Of a stretch of DNA of 64,000 bases, positions 1 through 11,430 are shown piece after piece. Position 1 is the stretch's first letter. Each line of letters starts with the position of its first letter. The stretch comes from Pyrocephalus nanus (taxonomy: Eukaryota; Chordata; Aves; Passeriformes; Tyrannidae), in contig CM076264.1 in the NCBI GenBank assembly GCA_038380795.1, forward strand, positions 9,612,001 through 9,676,000, in the 5' to 3' direction. The notes below the pieces were generated by a model. That model saw only the letters and a program-made list of their open reading frames with translations, searched no databases and was not told the DNA's origin. Position numbers and translations under genes: made by a program.

Positions 1-3000
1 GTCTGTAAAACACTTTTTACTTGAAGAACTTTCTAAACTAATAATGCCTCAAGTCTAACAAAGTATTGCCAGGATTAGACTATTTAAATCACTGGAGTCT
101 CAGACAAATGATGCTCTGATTTGTTCAGAAAAACCTTCTGTTGAAGGGTTCAAAAGGCAGAATAAATAGAATTAATAATAAAATCATAACTTCCAAGTGA
201 ACTTGTCTTTGTGCTGTCTTCCAGAGAGACCCACACATACATTTTCAAAGTCTGTAATGAATGACATTGGCATTTGACTTACAGCACATGCCAAGGGTTT
301 ATGTCACAAATCATTACCACTTAAGCAAGGGTCATGTGGTATTTCAAAAGAAAAAATCCCTGGCAGGGATTATGGCAATATGAGCTGAGAGTCTAAGCTC
401 ACTCATCCACAAGGGTTAGACCGGTTTGCCCACTCCTGTTAGGCAGCATGACTGTGACACTTGGGGGCATGGGCTGAGCTCTCTAATTGCCATTGTCCCT
501 TCCCTGGGACAAGACTGTTTAGGTAGCTTGTTTTGTACAGCACCTCGAACTGCAATTTGTGCTGAAAGCACATCGTACAAATAGTATATTGTAATGGTAA
601 TGACGTTCTAACTGAAGTCCTAAGTCAAACATGTCAGAAGTAATGAATTTAGATTGGATAATACTAATCATTGCAGACATGATAGATTTGATTTTGTTGA
701 AAGTGAACGTAGTTACTGCTATTTCTGGAGATCATGACTTTGAGAACTGCCTGTTTCTTCTGTTAATCTCACTGGTTGATTAATATTGGCTATATCAATC
801 TGAACAATATAAATCAAGTGGTAACATCAATCTGCCTTTTTAATATCTCCAGAGCAACTGTTAAGTTTGATGTGGCAACTGTGGTGCCTGCTCAGTTTAG
901 CAGAAGTTACAGCAGAGAGTCCTAGAAGATTTTAAGCTTATTTATTAATTTGGTATAAAATGCGTGAAAGAAGCACACAGAGTTACTGCTTTGTTTCCTC
1001 CTCTAAAAATTGCAACTGGGCCAGTAGCACTTAGTACGAAGTTAATTTAGTCAAGATACTTGAGAGCCACTTGGCTCTGTTTCTAAATTCCTCCCTTTGT
1101 CCTTCGCAAAGCTTTGAAGTGTAACTCTGCGAGGTGGATGTTGTAATGAGCCTATTTCTAAGAGGATCAAAGTAGCAGAGCTGCCCAAAGCAGCATCAAA
1201 GATACACAACAGAGAGCCCTTTTAATGAGTAAGAGGGACATTACTGTCTTTTCCCCCAAAATAAAACCCTAAACCAGGATTTATATTAAATATTTAAAAT
1301 TAAAAATTATTTTGTCTGGGGCTTGCTAGCAGAAAGCAAAAACCTCCAAGAGAAAAGGAGATTTCTCCAGCTGACTCCGCTAAAATTTAATGACTGTCGT
1401 TTGCTCGATGCTTCATCATCACTTTCTGAAGTCCAAATACCTGTGGCCTAAGCCAAAGGTGGAAGTGACAGCTGACATGGGCAGAGGCAGGATAGCAGCC
1501 TTGGGCTAGAGCAGATTCCTTTCCCATGGATATGAAATTAGAAAGCAAACATACGGCAGGAAGCTGTGGAGAGCACTGCAGAGTCAGAAGACAGCTTGGT
1601 GGGGGAATAGGGGGGAAGGGTGGGAGAAAGAAAAGGAGTGGGAGGGAGGACTGGACATGTAAATTATGTGCCAGGAAATGAATTCCTTATAATGTCTCTT
1701 GCCAGAAGCTAAATCCTAGCATATGTAAGTCGTCTTTTTTCCCTTTCTTTTGCTCTTAACACTGTTCCTCTGAGGGTCAGAGAGGAAGGAGCAGGGACAG
1801 GAAGAGGGGCAATTCAGTGTTTACTTTCTTATTGTGTGACTAAAGCTGACATGATCCAGCTTTAACATTAGGAGGCATGTGACCCCATAAAAGTGATGAA
1901 CAGGATAATATCCTGCTTCTCACTAGATGCAATTTTTTTGTCTTACTTTATTTGGCCACAGGGATTCTTCAATATGTTCTAGGGCTGAAATACCAGAAGA
2001 AATGTGTTTCTGTTCAGAAGCCGAATGTGCTTATTGCACTGCATTCAGTATTGAAATTGGAGCTTATTTTGTTTGACTTGATAGCAATCTGTGCAAATAT
2101 TGCCTCTGCTTACATTTGTGTTTGTTTAAGGAATTACCTACAGCATCTGTCAGGATTGCAGAAATGTATGCCACTGACCTGTGCTCAACTTGGGGATAAA
2201 ATGACAAGAATTGTGTTTGAGGTTGGGTGTTTTTTCCAGAATGTAGCAGAAAACATCTGGCAGAAAGTCAAAAACCTTAATAGAAAAGCAAAGTACACTT
2301 CCAGCTTATGAGAAATCAATGAGATATGATGCAGAGAGCAGAACGAGTAATGAAACTGGACACAAAGTAATTATATAATGCACTAACATTTACTGGGAAT
2401 TAAGTATGAAAGGTAGTTATTTTTTTCCTCCCCAACCCACACAGTTCAGGCCACCACATATCATGTGCAATGCCATGGAGAGAACTATTATCAGCCTCTT
2501 TGAAGACATTTTGTGGGTAAAAGCATTGGATGCTTCCAGATGTAAGGACACGAATATTTTCTTTCCCTTTTTCTTTTTTTTTTTTAATTAATTGCAACAC
2601 TACAATGCCTATGATAGTCTGTACATAGCAAAATTTTGTAACTTAAGTTGGTAAAGTTAAGTAAGAGGCTGCTTTTCAGCAAAAGCTACTGAGAACCCAG
2701 GAGTTTCCAGTGAAAGGAAACAAGCTCCACTTTCCTTCCTTTACAGGGTACAAAGTACAGAGCCCTTCCTAGAGTGATGTTATCTCTGGAAATGTAAATA
2801 CATATGAATGCTTGTATCATACTGAAATCAGTAAGTCTTCAGAGCTTATAAAAATTACTAACTTCCTGTGCATCCATTTCTAATCAGGATTTGGCCAACA
2901 ACAATCTGGGGAAATCTTGACCCCTGTGACTTGGTCAACATTTTTTGTGGCAGATGCAACTTCTGTGACCTTCTGCACACACATACACCCACCCACTGTA

Positions 3001-3028
3001 GAAATAGTACATATGCATATATGTACAT
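1..3028. other. unique noncoding sequence, no gene seen
   Basis: AT-rich, CpG-poor DNA with no recognisable exon. The longest open frame (about 1952-2308, plus strand) has no ATG at its start and no familiar domain. A G-run cluster lies at 1601-1624 and a 13-base T run at 2573-2585. A stretch near 1360-1500 has somewhat higher complexity and could be conserved, but nothing in the sequence proves it. Confidence 0.6.
1601..1624 (+). other. G-quadruplex-type motif
   Basis: Four runs of at least three G (five, six, three and three) are separated by loops of 4, 2 and 1 bases. This fits the usual G3+N1-7 pattern on the plus strand. It lies in a purine-rich stretch that continues to about 1655. Whether it folds in the cell is not known. 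Confidence 0.55.
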
Positions 3029-3106
3029 GCCCTGCTCATTGCTGTGGGATTGGACTAGATGGCCTTTAAAGGTTCCTTCCAATCCAAACTATTCTATGAT
3101 TCTATG
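3029..3106 (+). mobile_element. CR1 LINE 3' end fragment
   Basis: This is the last ~78 bases of a CR1 non-LTR retrotransposon in plus orientation. The sequence shows the typical avian CR1 3' UTR: a 'GGATTGGACTAGATGGCC' segment, then 'TTCCTTCCAATCC', ending in the tandem octamer-type tail ATTCTATGATTCTATG at 3091-3106. CR1 copies are normally 5'-truncated and end in this repeat rather than poly-A. Nothing of ORF2 remains. Confidence 0.9.
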
Positions 3107-3871
3107 TGTGTATATAATGTATTTCACAATCCATACATTGTGGGTTCACCACTGTTGAATTGTTTGAAAAGATTTTTCTGATACAAGTGAAAGCATAAAT
3201 TCTTAGCATCCATGTGCTTCTCTTGTGTTCTCATTTACAGCGTCTAGAACTTATATCCCTAAGGAATATAGAATACAAAAGATAACATAGTAATAGAAAA
3301 ACATAGTCATTTCAATTTCAGGTATATGTGAGATAACATACAAACAGAAGAACAAAATGAAAAAGAGTTTTCAAATGAGGTATCAAGCTTTTGAACTTAC
3401 TTGGTTTGTTCAAGGGTGATCTCCAAGAAGAGCATCAGTCAAGCCTTGATTCACAGGAAAGTGTGTTCAGAAGAGATGCAGGACCTTCACTGGTCTGCTT
3501 TCTCTATATGGTATAAGATACGTTTGATTTAAAGTGATTGTCAAGAACTGTCCCATCACAACGTCAGTTCTAAAAAGTGTCTTCAAAAGAGAAATAATTT
3601 ATTTTTAAGAAAGAGTGAACATTAAACCCTTTTTGAGCACCATGATTTCTACTGATTTCTTCTGCTTCAACACCAAGAATTACCTATATTACTTAGTTCT
3701 GATAATGCCCTAGCTCAAGAACAACAATTTTTCATAAGAATGTTTTATTTCCACATGGGCTGAAAGAATTCTTAAGATTCTTTTAAGCACTCATTCATTT
3801 CTATTGGTCTATTTAAGTATTAATGCAAATTATTATCTTTAAAATTGAAACAATTTGTTTTAATTGGAAAG
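3107..3871. other. unique noncoding sequence
   Basis: This stretch lies between the CR1 tail and the first SINE. It is AT-rich, with no recognisable gene, RNA or repeat. Confidence 0.5.
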
Positions 3872-4013
3872 CAGAGATTAGCTCAGCTGGTTAGAACATG
3901 ATGCCAGTAACACCAAGGTTGCAGATTCAATCCCTGTAAGGGCCATTTACTCAGAAGTTGGACTTGATGATCCTTGTGCGTTCCTTCCAAGTCAGAATAT
4001 TCTGCATGATCTG
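3872..4013 (+). mobile_element. tRNA-Ile-derived SINE with CR1-like tail (TguSINE1 type), copy 1
   Basis: The head, about 3872-3945, resembles tRNA-Ile along its full length: box A 'TTAGCTCAGCTGG' at about 3878-3890, an anticodon-arm region, 'CACCAAGGTTGCAGATTC', a decayed box B, and a closing 'GGGCCA'. It runs directly into a CR1-like 3' UTR ('AGTTGGACTTGATGATCC', 'TTCCTTCCAAGTCAGAATATTC') ending near 4013. This tRNA-plus-CR1 layout is that of TguSINE1, described in passerine birds and thought to use the CR1 reverse transcriptase. The copy is mutated (box B T-to-A changes, anticodon altered), so it is an inactive fossil and not a tRNA gene. Confidence 0.85.
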
Positions 4014-7000
4014 TCATACTCAGCCTTTACAAGCATAATTTCTTAGCAATGCTAGCTCAAGCATTTTTTTGCTATACCTGTAAGTTGACTACATCTTGCT
4101 ATTGGAAATTTTGGGTGTAAAATCAAAAGTTTCCCTGAAATCCATATGATTAACTACTGTCAAGAGGTGGCGTATTGCTCTTCCAGGAGTTTACTGTATT
4201 AGTTTAACTAAGACAGTATCTGAGCTATTTACTTGAGTCTTGCTGAATTAATGCAGCTAAAATGAAGAGGAGAATATGTGGCAATAGGTGTTACATTAAG
4301 TGCTCCATAAAATCTTCCATGCAATCTAAAATCAATTTGCAACTTTGTTACGTATTTCAAATATAAGTCTTCAGTACTGTTAGTCATAGTTTTCAAAGGT
4401 TTCTCTGATAAAATAGAAGCCACCTAGTCCTTTCTGAGTAGCTGTTTCCTGTGAGTATCATCAGTGAGAAACCTTCCTCCAGAAATCACCTTATTCCAGG
4501 CAAGATTCAGATTTAAGAACAATTCCAGATTCAAACTGTAGCAATGACCTACCTGAAAGCTGCAAGGCTGTCAAGGTGCAATGAGTGCTGTCAGTTAACT
4601 TACCCTGAAAAAAGCAAAACACTAATTACCACAGGCTCTAAGTATAGCAAATTATGTTTAAACATAAAATATGCATATCTTTCTACAGATATCCCATACA
4701 TCTTACTGTCATTACAGTTGTTGACAGGGCATAATTTCTGTAAAGTGATGAGGTGCTTAATTATGATACTTGAATAAATCTGATCTAATAATGCCTTCAT
4801 TGTCAAAACCATATATGAATAGCAGCAACTGAAATCAAATGCGGTTTGGCACTTCTGTGCTACTCAGAATCATGTGCTGAGATGCCTGAGTAGAGCAATT
4901 CTTGTCTAATGTCCTATCGAATGATTTTCTAGATCTCTGTACTCAGAGAAAATCAAGATGAATGTCAAATCCTTATGCAGGGATAAGTATTAGCCCAGAT
5001 CACATAGCCTCAGGGACTCTCTGTAGCTGTGGTACCTGAAGCAAGCTATTTTTGATGCTTTAGCATCCGGGTTTTTTTAAAATGGGCAAAACTACCCACA
5101 TGCAATATAATTATTATAGCTTTGCAACACTGATGGCTTCACAAGCAAGCCATACTGGAAATATTGTGGGACTGCTAAAATGGTTTTTGCATTAATATTA
5201 ACCTTTGAAAAACAAAATTCCTAGTTCCTTCTTTGCTTCTTTCTTCCAATAAGAATAAGGAAGTTTTAGCAAGTAACCCAGACAGAATATTTGGAGATTA
5301 ATTTTAGGAAGAAAAGAAAGTGTAATTTGTTTTCATTCTTCTGATCTATGCTTATGAAAACCAAACTGTTAAATAATTTGCTTGATCTTGTTAAAGACAT
5401 TTCACTTCACTTGTAGGTCAAAGTTCTTGACCATATGATATTGCATAAGCAATTTACTTAGAATATAGCAAGGTACTAGGTACTCAGGCTCTCTCCAATC
5501 AAACTTATGAACACTTCAGTTTTGGTTTGTTTTATCATATTTGACATTCATGAGAGGATTGAACTCATAGCCATATGTGCTACATTTTGAAACAAAAAAT
5601 ATGCCTGATAATTGCAAATTATGCTAGTCGAATTAACTCTTATATGGAAATCAAGAGATATTTGGTCAAATTCTGTGGTTCCATTAAACAATTTTAAATT
5701 CTTCAAATGGTGTGACATATCCTTTGCATTGTAAAACATGGTAAGATTGCAGTCTTTGGCATTAGTTATTTTTATTTCCTATTTCCTGTCTAAAGGTATC
5801 TGCAGGTTAAGGATTAGATAAACTCATGGTCAACAAGTCATCAAGCGTACTAAAAAGGGATACATGCCTACCTCATCCTAAAACAGCTAGTACCACAGTT
5901 CTGGATGTCAAGGGGCCAAGGGGACTGGACTGCTGGAATTGCAGAGCCTCACGTGTCTTTCTCTATAGCACTCCTAAGAAATAGTCCTGACACAGATAGG
6001 CCACCGGTGTGGCCCAGCAGAAAATTAATTACTTTCTCAAGTGAAAATATTAGTAGAAACAATTATAATAGTAATAATAGAAGATAGGAAGAAAAAAATT
6101 ACTTACTTCTCTGTTCTTTTGTGTAAACTTGTCTTTCTCCAGCTACTGTAAAAATAGCTACAGAAGGAGAATACTGAATAAATATGCTTGTGACTAACAC
6201 TTATTTATAATGCAGAGTTAGAATTTAGCCCAAATACTGCTTTTCTCTTTTCAAAAAATAGCAACATTTTTTAAGATGATTAGCAATTGCAGTGTCTTTT
6301 CACTTGACCACATATATTATTTCTAGTGAGGACAAATAAAGAGAAAAAAATGCAACAAGTAACAATAGTTCTTTTGTGACCACCACTAACTCAAAAATAT
6401 TATTTTCCTTTCCTTCATTCATTTGCATGTGTATTTCTTTGCAGAAGGGAAACTACAATTATACAGATCATTTGAATTCTGAAAGATATGAAACTTGGAT
6501 GACTGAGTGGAAAATTCTCAGAAATAATCTTGATCAAGTGGTTTTATTCATCTCATTCTACTTTTCTCAAGGGCTGACATATGCATAAAAAGGAAACATG
6601 ATCCCTTGCACATGTTCTCCATGAGGACTGCGTGTAGCACAATCATTAACTTAAAACAAGCTTTGCTGACTGACTCTTACTCAAAGGCATTGCTGAATCC
6701 AAGCCAACGGAATTCAGGCTGGCATTTCTCCATCTACTCCGATCAGGGAATAGTGTGAAAGGACAATCCTGCTTCACTACACCATTACAGGGTTTCACTA
6801 GACCTGTGTGACCTGTCCCAACAGCTCTGCTGTGCAGGAAGGAACACTTTAAAAATGACTGTCCTTTCTCACACTGCTGCAGGCTTAGGATGCTCAAAGA
6901 CAGGGAAAGAGAGGGATGAGAAGATGGACAGCTGGACGTGTGCATCAACGGGCACTGCTTGCATGGTAAGATCCTACCACATCAACCCCCAGTGCTTCAG

Positions 7001-9223
7001 CAAATCCCCTCTCCTTGTTCATGCCTCAAGCAGGGAGCAGAATTGCCATTTGACCATATACAGAATGTGCTGGGTATGTCCAAAAGGGACTGGATCTTCT
7101 TCTGGATAAAATGGAAACCACAGAGTGGTCACATCAGCTTTCAGTGTGACAGCTTTAACTGAAGGCCCAGAAATGTACCTGTGGGGAGAACAGCTCTTGT
7201 TCAGGTGAGAACTGACAGCAGGAGCCCTCAGCCCTTACAGCCATCTTGTTCTTCTCCAGTGCCCTCTCTGCTGCTTCTGGATCTTCCAAGGGCTTTGCCT
7301 CCAACACTTCCTTCAACGACTTTCTCCTTTGTTAGTTCTACCCTATGGTCCTAAAGCTTGACAGGGGAGATCTACCTCCAGGTTGAACACGGAAAAAATA
7401 CTTAATCCTGTTTCAGGAGTGAGGCGTGAGAATCATCTTTAAATGATTGGTAACCCCGGTTACTGATTTGGGCTCCTAGAGACAGCTATTTGCAGTAGTC
7501 AGTAAGCAAACGTAACCAGAAGAATTTAGAAAATGGAAATCCCAAACTTTATATAACAGATTTTTATGTAACAAAGACTGTAATTTATTTTTTATTATTA
7601 TTATTCAAAACAACTTTATCTGTTTTAAGCACAATTTTGGGTCAAATCCAAGGCAAGCATTTGATTTTTCAGAAAAGTAGCATTTTGTTTTGAGTCACTT
7701 CCAGTAATCACTTGAGCTTCCCATACTCTCTTATGGGAAGTGGAGCTAGCTTTCCTTTTCTGATATGTCTCCCAAATACTTCAATATCCTTCATTCAGAT
7801 AAACTTCAAAAATGAGCTACGGATTTAAAGATATGAATGGTACCTGACTGGATAAATGGAGTATGGAGAGAGACCAGCTTACTAGGAGTGATAAATACTT
7901 TATAAGAACAAAAGAATAACTATACTGGGATAGATAAAATGTTAATTTCATATACATTTCTGCTTTTACAACGGTCAGTAGAAGAGGTAACAAAATACAA
8001 GAAAATTAGAAATTAATTGCTTCTTCCAACGTGTTGTCCCAGTTCCCCAAACTGTGTAATTTCTGTGACTTCTTGAGCTATACATTGCATTTGAAGTACT
8101 GTAGTATCAACTTTATGCTTCTTCAAATGAATATTTCAATCTGTTTAAACCCATCTATATTTTTTGCCTTCAGAATTTACTGTAGCAATGAAAGCTTCAA
8201 CTTAATTATACATAGTGAGAAGAAAGGGCATCCTTGATTCATTTCAGAACTTTTATTTTAAATTGGTATTGGGTGTCTTTCAGTCATTTCATTGAGAAAT
8301 AGTGAATAATGACTCCCTAGCTACTGGGCCAAGCACGATTTTTAAAACTTGTACCACATCCCTCTCATTGTCTCTTCTGCCCATGTATCCTCCCTTCCTG
8401 TGGAAATGATCTGTATCTTTGATCTCCACAGTCCCCTCACAGGTCTCTTGAACTATAATTCCCGTAACTCTCTTGAAGCACTTAGGGGACACAAAATGGC
8501 ACTAAATTAATTTAGAACAAAACATTTCAAAATTTCCAAGTAATGATATTGATTCCCGTCCTATGCATCCTGCATAATTTAGTTCAGTTCCACAGAGATA
8601 TGAAAATAATCACACAGATTTAATAATCCTGCTGTGAATAAGAACTTCAATTCCAATCAGTTTCATCAGAATTTTTCCTAAACTTTGAGAAGTGTGTCCT
8701 TGCGCGTATTTTTCTGATCCATACTGACATCAAAATCAGAGTCCAATTTGCCACAAAATGTAAGTAATCTTAAAAGAATTTCTTTTTATTACGACATATA
8801 CATACATCTATTATTTTCCTTTTACAGGTTGAATTATTTTGTCACCAAATCTGGAAATCAAAGTGACTGCAGTCAGGTGTAAAACAGGCTTACTTTTGAA
8901 GCTGGATGAAGTATAAGACACGAAAAATAACACTAAGTAAATTTGAGTCAGTTTTAATATTCTTTTTTAATAGAGTAAGTCACCTTGGTAAAACAAGGTA
9001 ATGACCTATAAGCCTAAACAAACTCAATCAATTTTAGTGGATTTGCACTCGTTAAACAGAGAATTTATCATCTGATGTTTTCCTTTAAACAGTCCTTCTC
9101 CATATTTCAGGGTGGAGAGAGACATTTGTTTGAAACTTCTAACGTTGTCAGACTAAAGCTTGACAGTTATGCACACATGGTAGGGCAGAGAGATTTTGTT
9201 CTCAGAGAAATGTAAAATCTTAG

Positions 9224-9592
9224 CCGGAGTGAAGCGGCCGAGGGTCTGTGCTGAGGCACTGGAGCTATAAGTCTTTCTCAGCTAACATTACTAAGATAAC
9301 AAAAATGTGTATGCTTATTTTCAAGCACGGTGCCTGGAGAATGAGCACAACATGGCTGTCATCCCAACAGCCTGCTCGCCTGCTCTGGAGACGGTTTCAT
9401 ATTGCAAGGCATCCCCCCCCCCTCTCCACCAGTCGCAGTCACTTGCCCCCTTCACTCTGAAAATAAATCAATTTCATCTGCTGCCGTTCGATTTCTTTCT
9501 TCTCTCCGCCTCAGTTCCTCAGTCCCGCTCTGCCTTTGAAAGCCTCTTTCCACTGCACCATATGGCAGCTGGGAGAAGGGCAGAGCCGTGAT
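9224..9592. promoter_or_regulatory. CpG-enriched patch, possible regulatory element
   Basis: I count about 12 CpG dinucleotides in ~370 bases, against very few in the flanking kilobases. They include the cluster 'GCCGGAGTGAAGCGGCCGAG' near 9223-9242. There is no TATA box, splice site or open frame to define a gene. It may be a distal enhancer or the promoter of a noncoding transcript, or simply unmethylated ancestral sequence. The regulatory call is inference only. Confidence 0.25.
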
Positions 9593-11225
9593 CTAGCTCA
9601 TAACAAAAGAGGCTGTGGTGTCAAAAAGCCTCATGAATGCATGAGACACACTCATGTATAGAGAAATGCCTCCAGCTCTGTCAGGGAGGACTAAAGAGAA
9701 GGCTGATAGGCCTGACATTGCTTTTGAGTTGAGAAAGGCACCAGATCTCTCTGCAGCTCATCCCTTCCTTCCTCCCCCTCTTTGGTTTCGTGCCAAAATC
9801 CTATTAGATCTATTAATGACATGAGACACAAAGTCAGAATGTGTGGCAGAATAAGAAATTAAATCAGGCCACCTTATTTACTCCCTATCACTATTTTTGA
9901 GATAGAATCATGCTGAAAGAAAAAAAAATAATCACAACAAAACAGACTTTAATAGTGTGCTGAAGAATAATTAAGCAAGTCCTATCCCCCCCAAGAAAGG
10001 GATTATACACACTTCTGTACCTTGTCTATGGTGGCAGATTTACAGCAGAAATGCAAATTGAACATTGGCAGGGTGACCCTGAAATACTGTTTAAAGCACA
10101 CTGTTGAGTTTATTTTGCTTTCTCAAGCTGCTGTTGATACAAACAAAGGACTTTGGGATCACAAAATTAACTAGACCTGCGATTATGTGTGCATATTGAG
10201 CTGTAACAGAAGAACAATACTTAGCTTTTGACTATGAAATGCAAACTGGCGCTTAGTGCACATTCCTTTGCCCTCCTCTTCCTTCTGTTTTGTTTTCTCA
10301 TTTTCTGTCTTGGTGATGCTTGCCATGCTTCAGTCCCCAGAAATGCCTATAAAATGCATTCATGACCTTCACACACAAAGTTGACACAATGATAGAATTT
10401 ACACATCTGAAATACATTGACTCCAAACTTTTGTCAGTATGAGAGAAGGGAGGAAAAACCACCAGTCTTGTGCAGTAAAATACAACAGCATGTATTTAAT
10501 AAATAACAAGTTACTGAACCTAAATATTTCATGAATAACTTAAGTTTATAAGTTTCATTTATTTCATTAAAAGCTTCAGTTACTGAACTTAACTGGGAAA
10601 AACTGTGCTGCTTTATCTCTACAAAACAAAGCACTAGTTAAACTGGTAAACTTGGAACAGCGTTACTATTTCTGCCTCTTCCCTATAAAGGCCTCAGAGA
10701 TCCCAAAACTCGGGTCCCTGGGGTTATTTAAAAGAACCTGGGCAAGCTTCCAAATGCTGGTATATGTGACCTTTACACGTATTCCACAATAACAGCCCCC
10801 AATGAAATAAATCCATGAACATGTGTATAGCAACTCAGCTGTGGGATGGACATTTCAAGATTAACTTCTATCAACATTGTTGAGTTGCGTCCTACAATCT
10901 GTTTAGAAGATTTTACTTTAACATATATAATTGTACAATCTATGTTTATAGTATCTCCCCAGTCTTCCTTCTTGGAATGCCCTTAATGTAAAGCTATTGA
11001 ACAATATTTTATATATATGTATATATTAAAGATACAGTTTATAGGTTCATCATATGCCACAGACAGCTGTTTCAAAAATATACTGCAGTGTATTCAGAAA
11101 TGCAAAAAAGTTCCACTGGAGAAAACTTTGACAGTATCTTTTTTTAATTACATCTGCCATACACTGGGAAAAAAATTCTTGTAAACTGCTCAGGAATGCC
11201 TCTGGAATAACTCTGGGGAGGTGAA

Positions 11226-11430
11226 CGAGCGTTCGTGATATTTGATAGACTTTAAACTTCAGTGCAGTCGGGTTTCTTGAATTGTAACAGGCAGAGTTTA
11301 AGCTCTCATCTTGCGAGTGGGACTTGTGCCGGGTCCCTGCTGGGAGGGAGGGAGGGAGACCGGGAAGGCAGGGAACAATGCCACCATTCAGGCTCCCCAT
11401 TCAGCCCAGCCACATCTGTTTACACGGCCT
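11226..11430. promoter_or_regulatory. CpG-enriched patch with G-quadruplex-type repeat
   Basis: About eight CpGs fall within ~205 bases, including 'GAACGAGCGTTCGTGA' at about 11223-11238. A (GGGA)4 tract at 11342-11357 fits the four-run G-quadruplex pattern. No promoter motif or exon is recognisable, so the regulatory label is tentative. Confidence 0.25.
11342..11357 (+). repeat. (GGGA)4 microsatellite
   Basis: Four perfect GGGA units with single-A loops. This is also a minimal G-quadruplex motif on the plus strand. Confidence 0.8.

Noticed and set aside
1952..2311. 119-codon open frame with a hydrophobic, cysteine-rich middle
   Set aside because: It begins at a TTG, not an ATG; no family is recognised, and the hydrophobicity follows from T-rich sequence.
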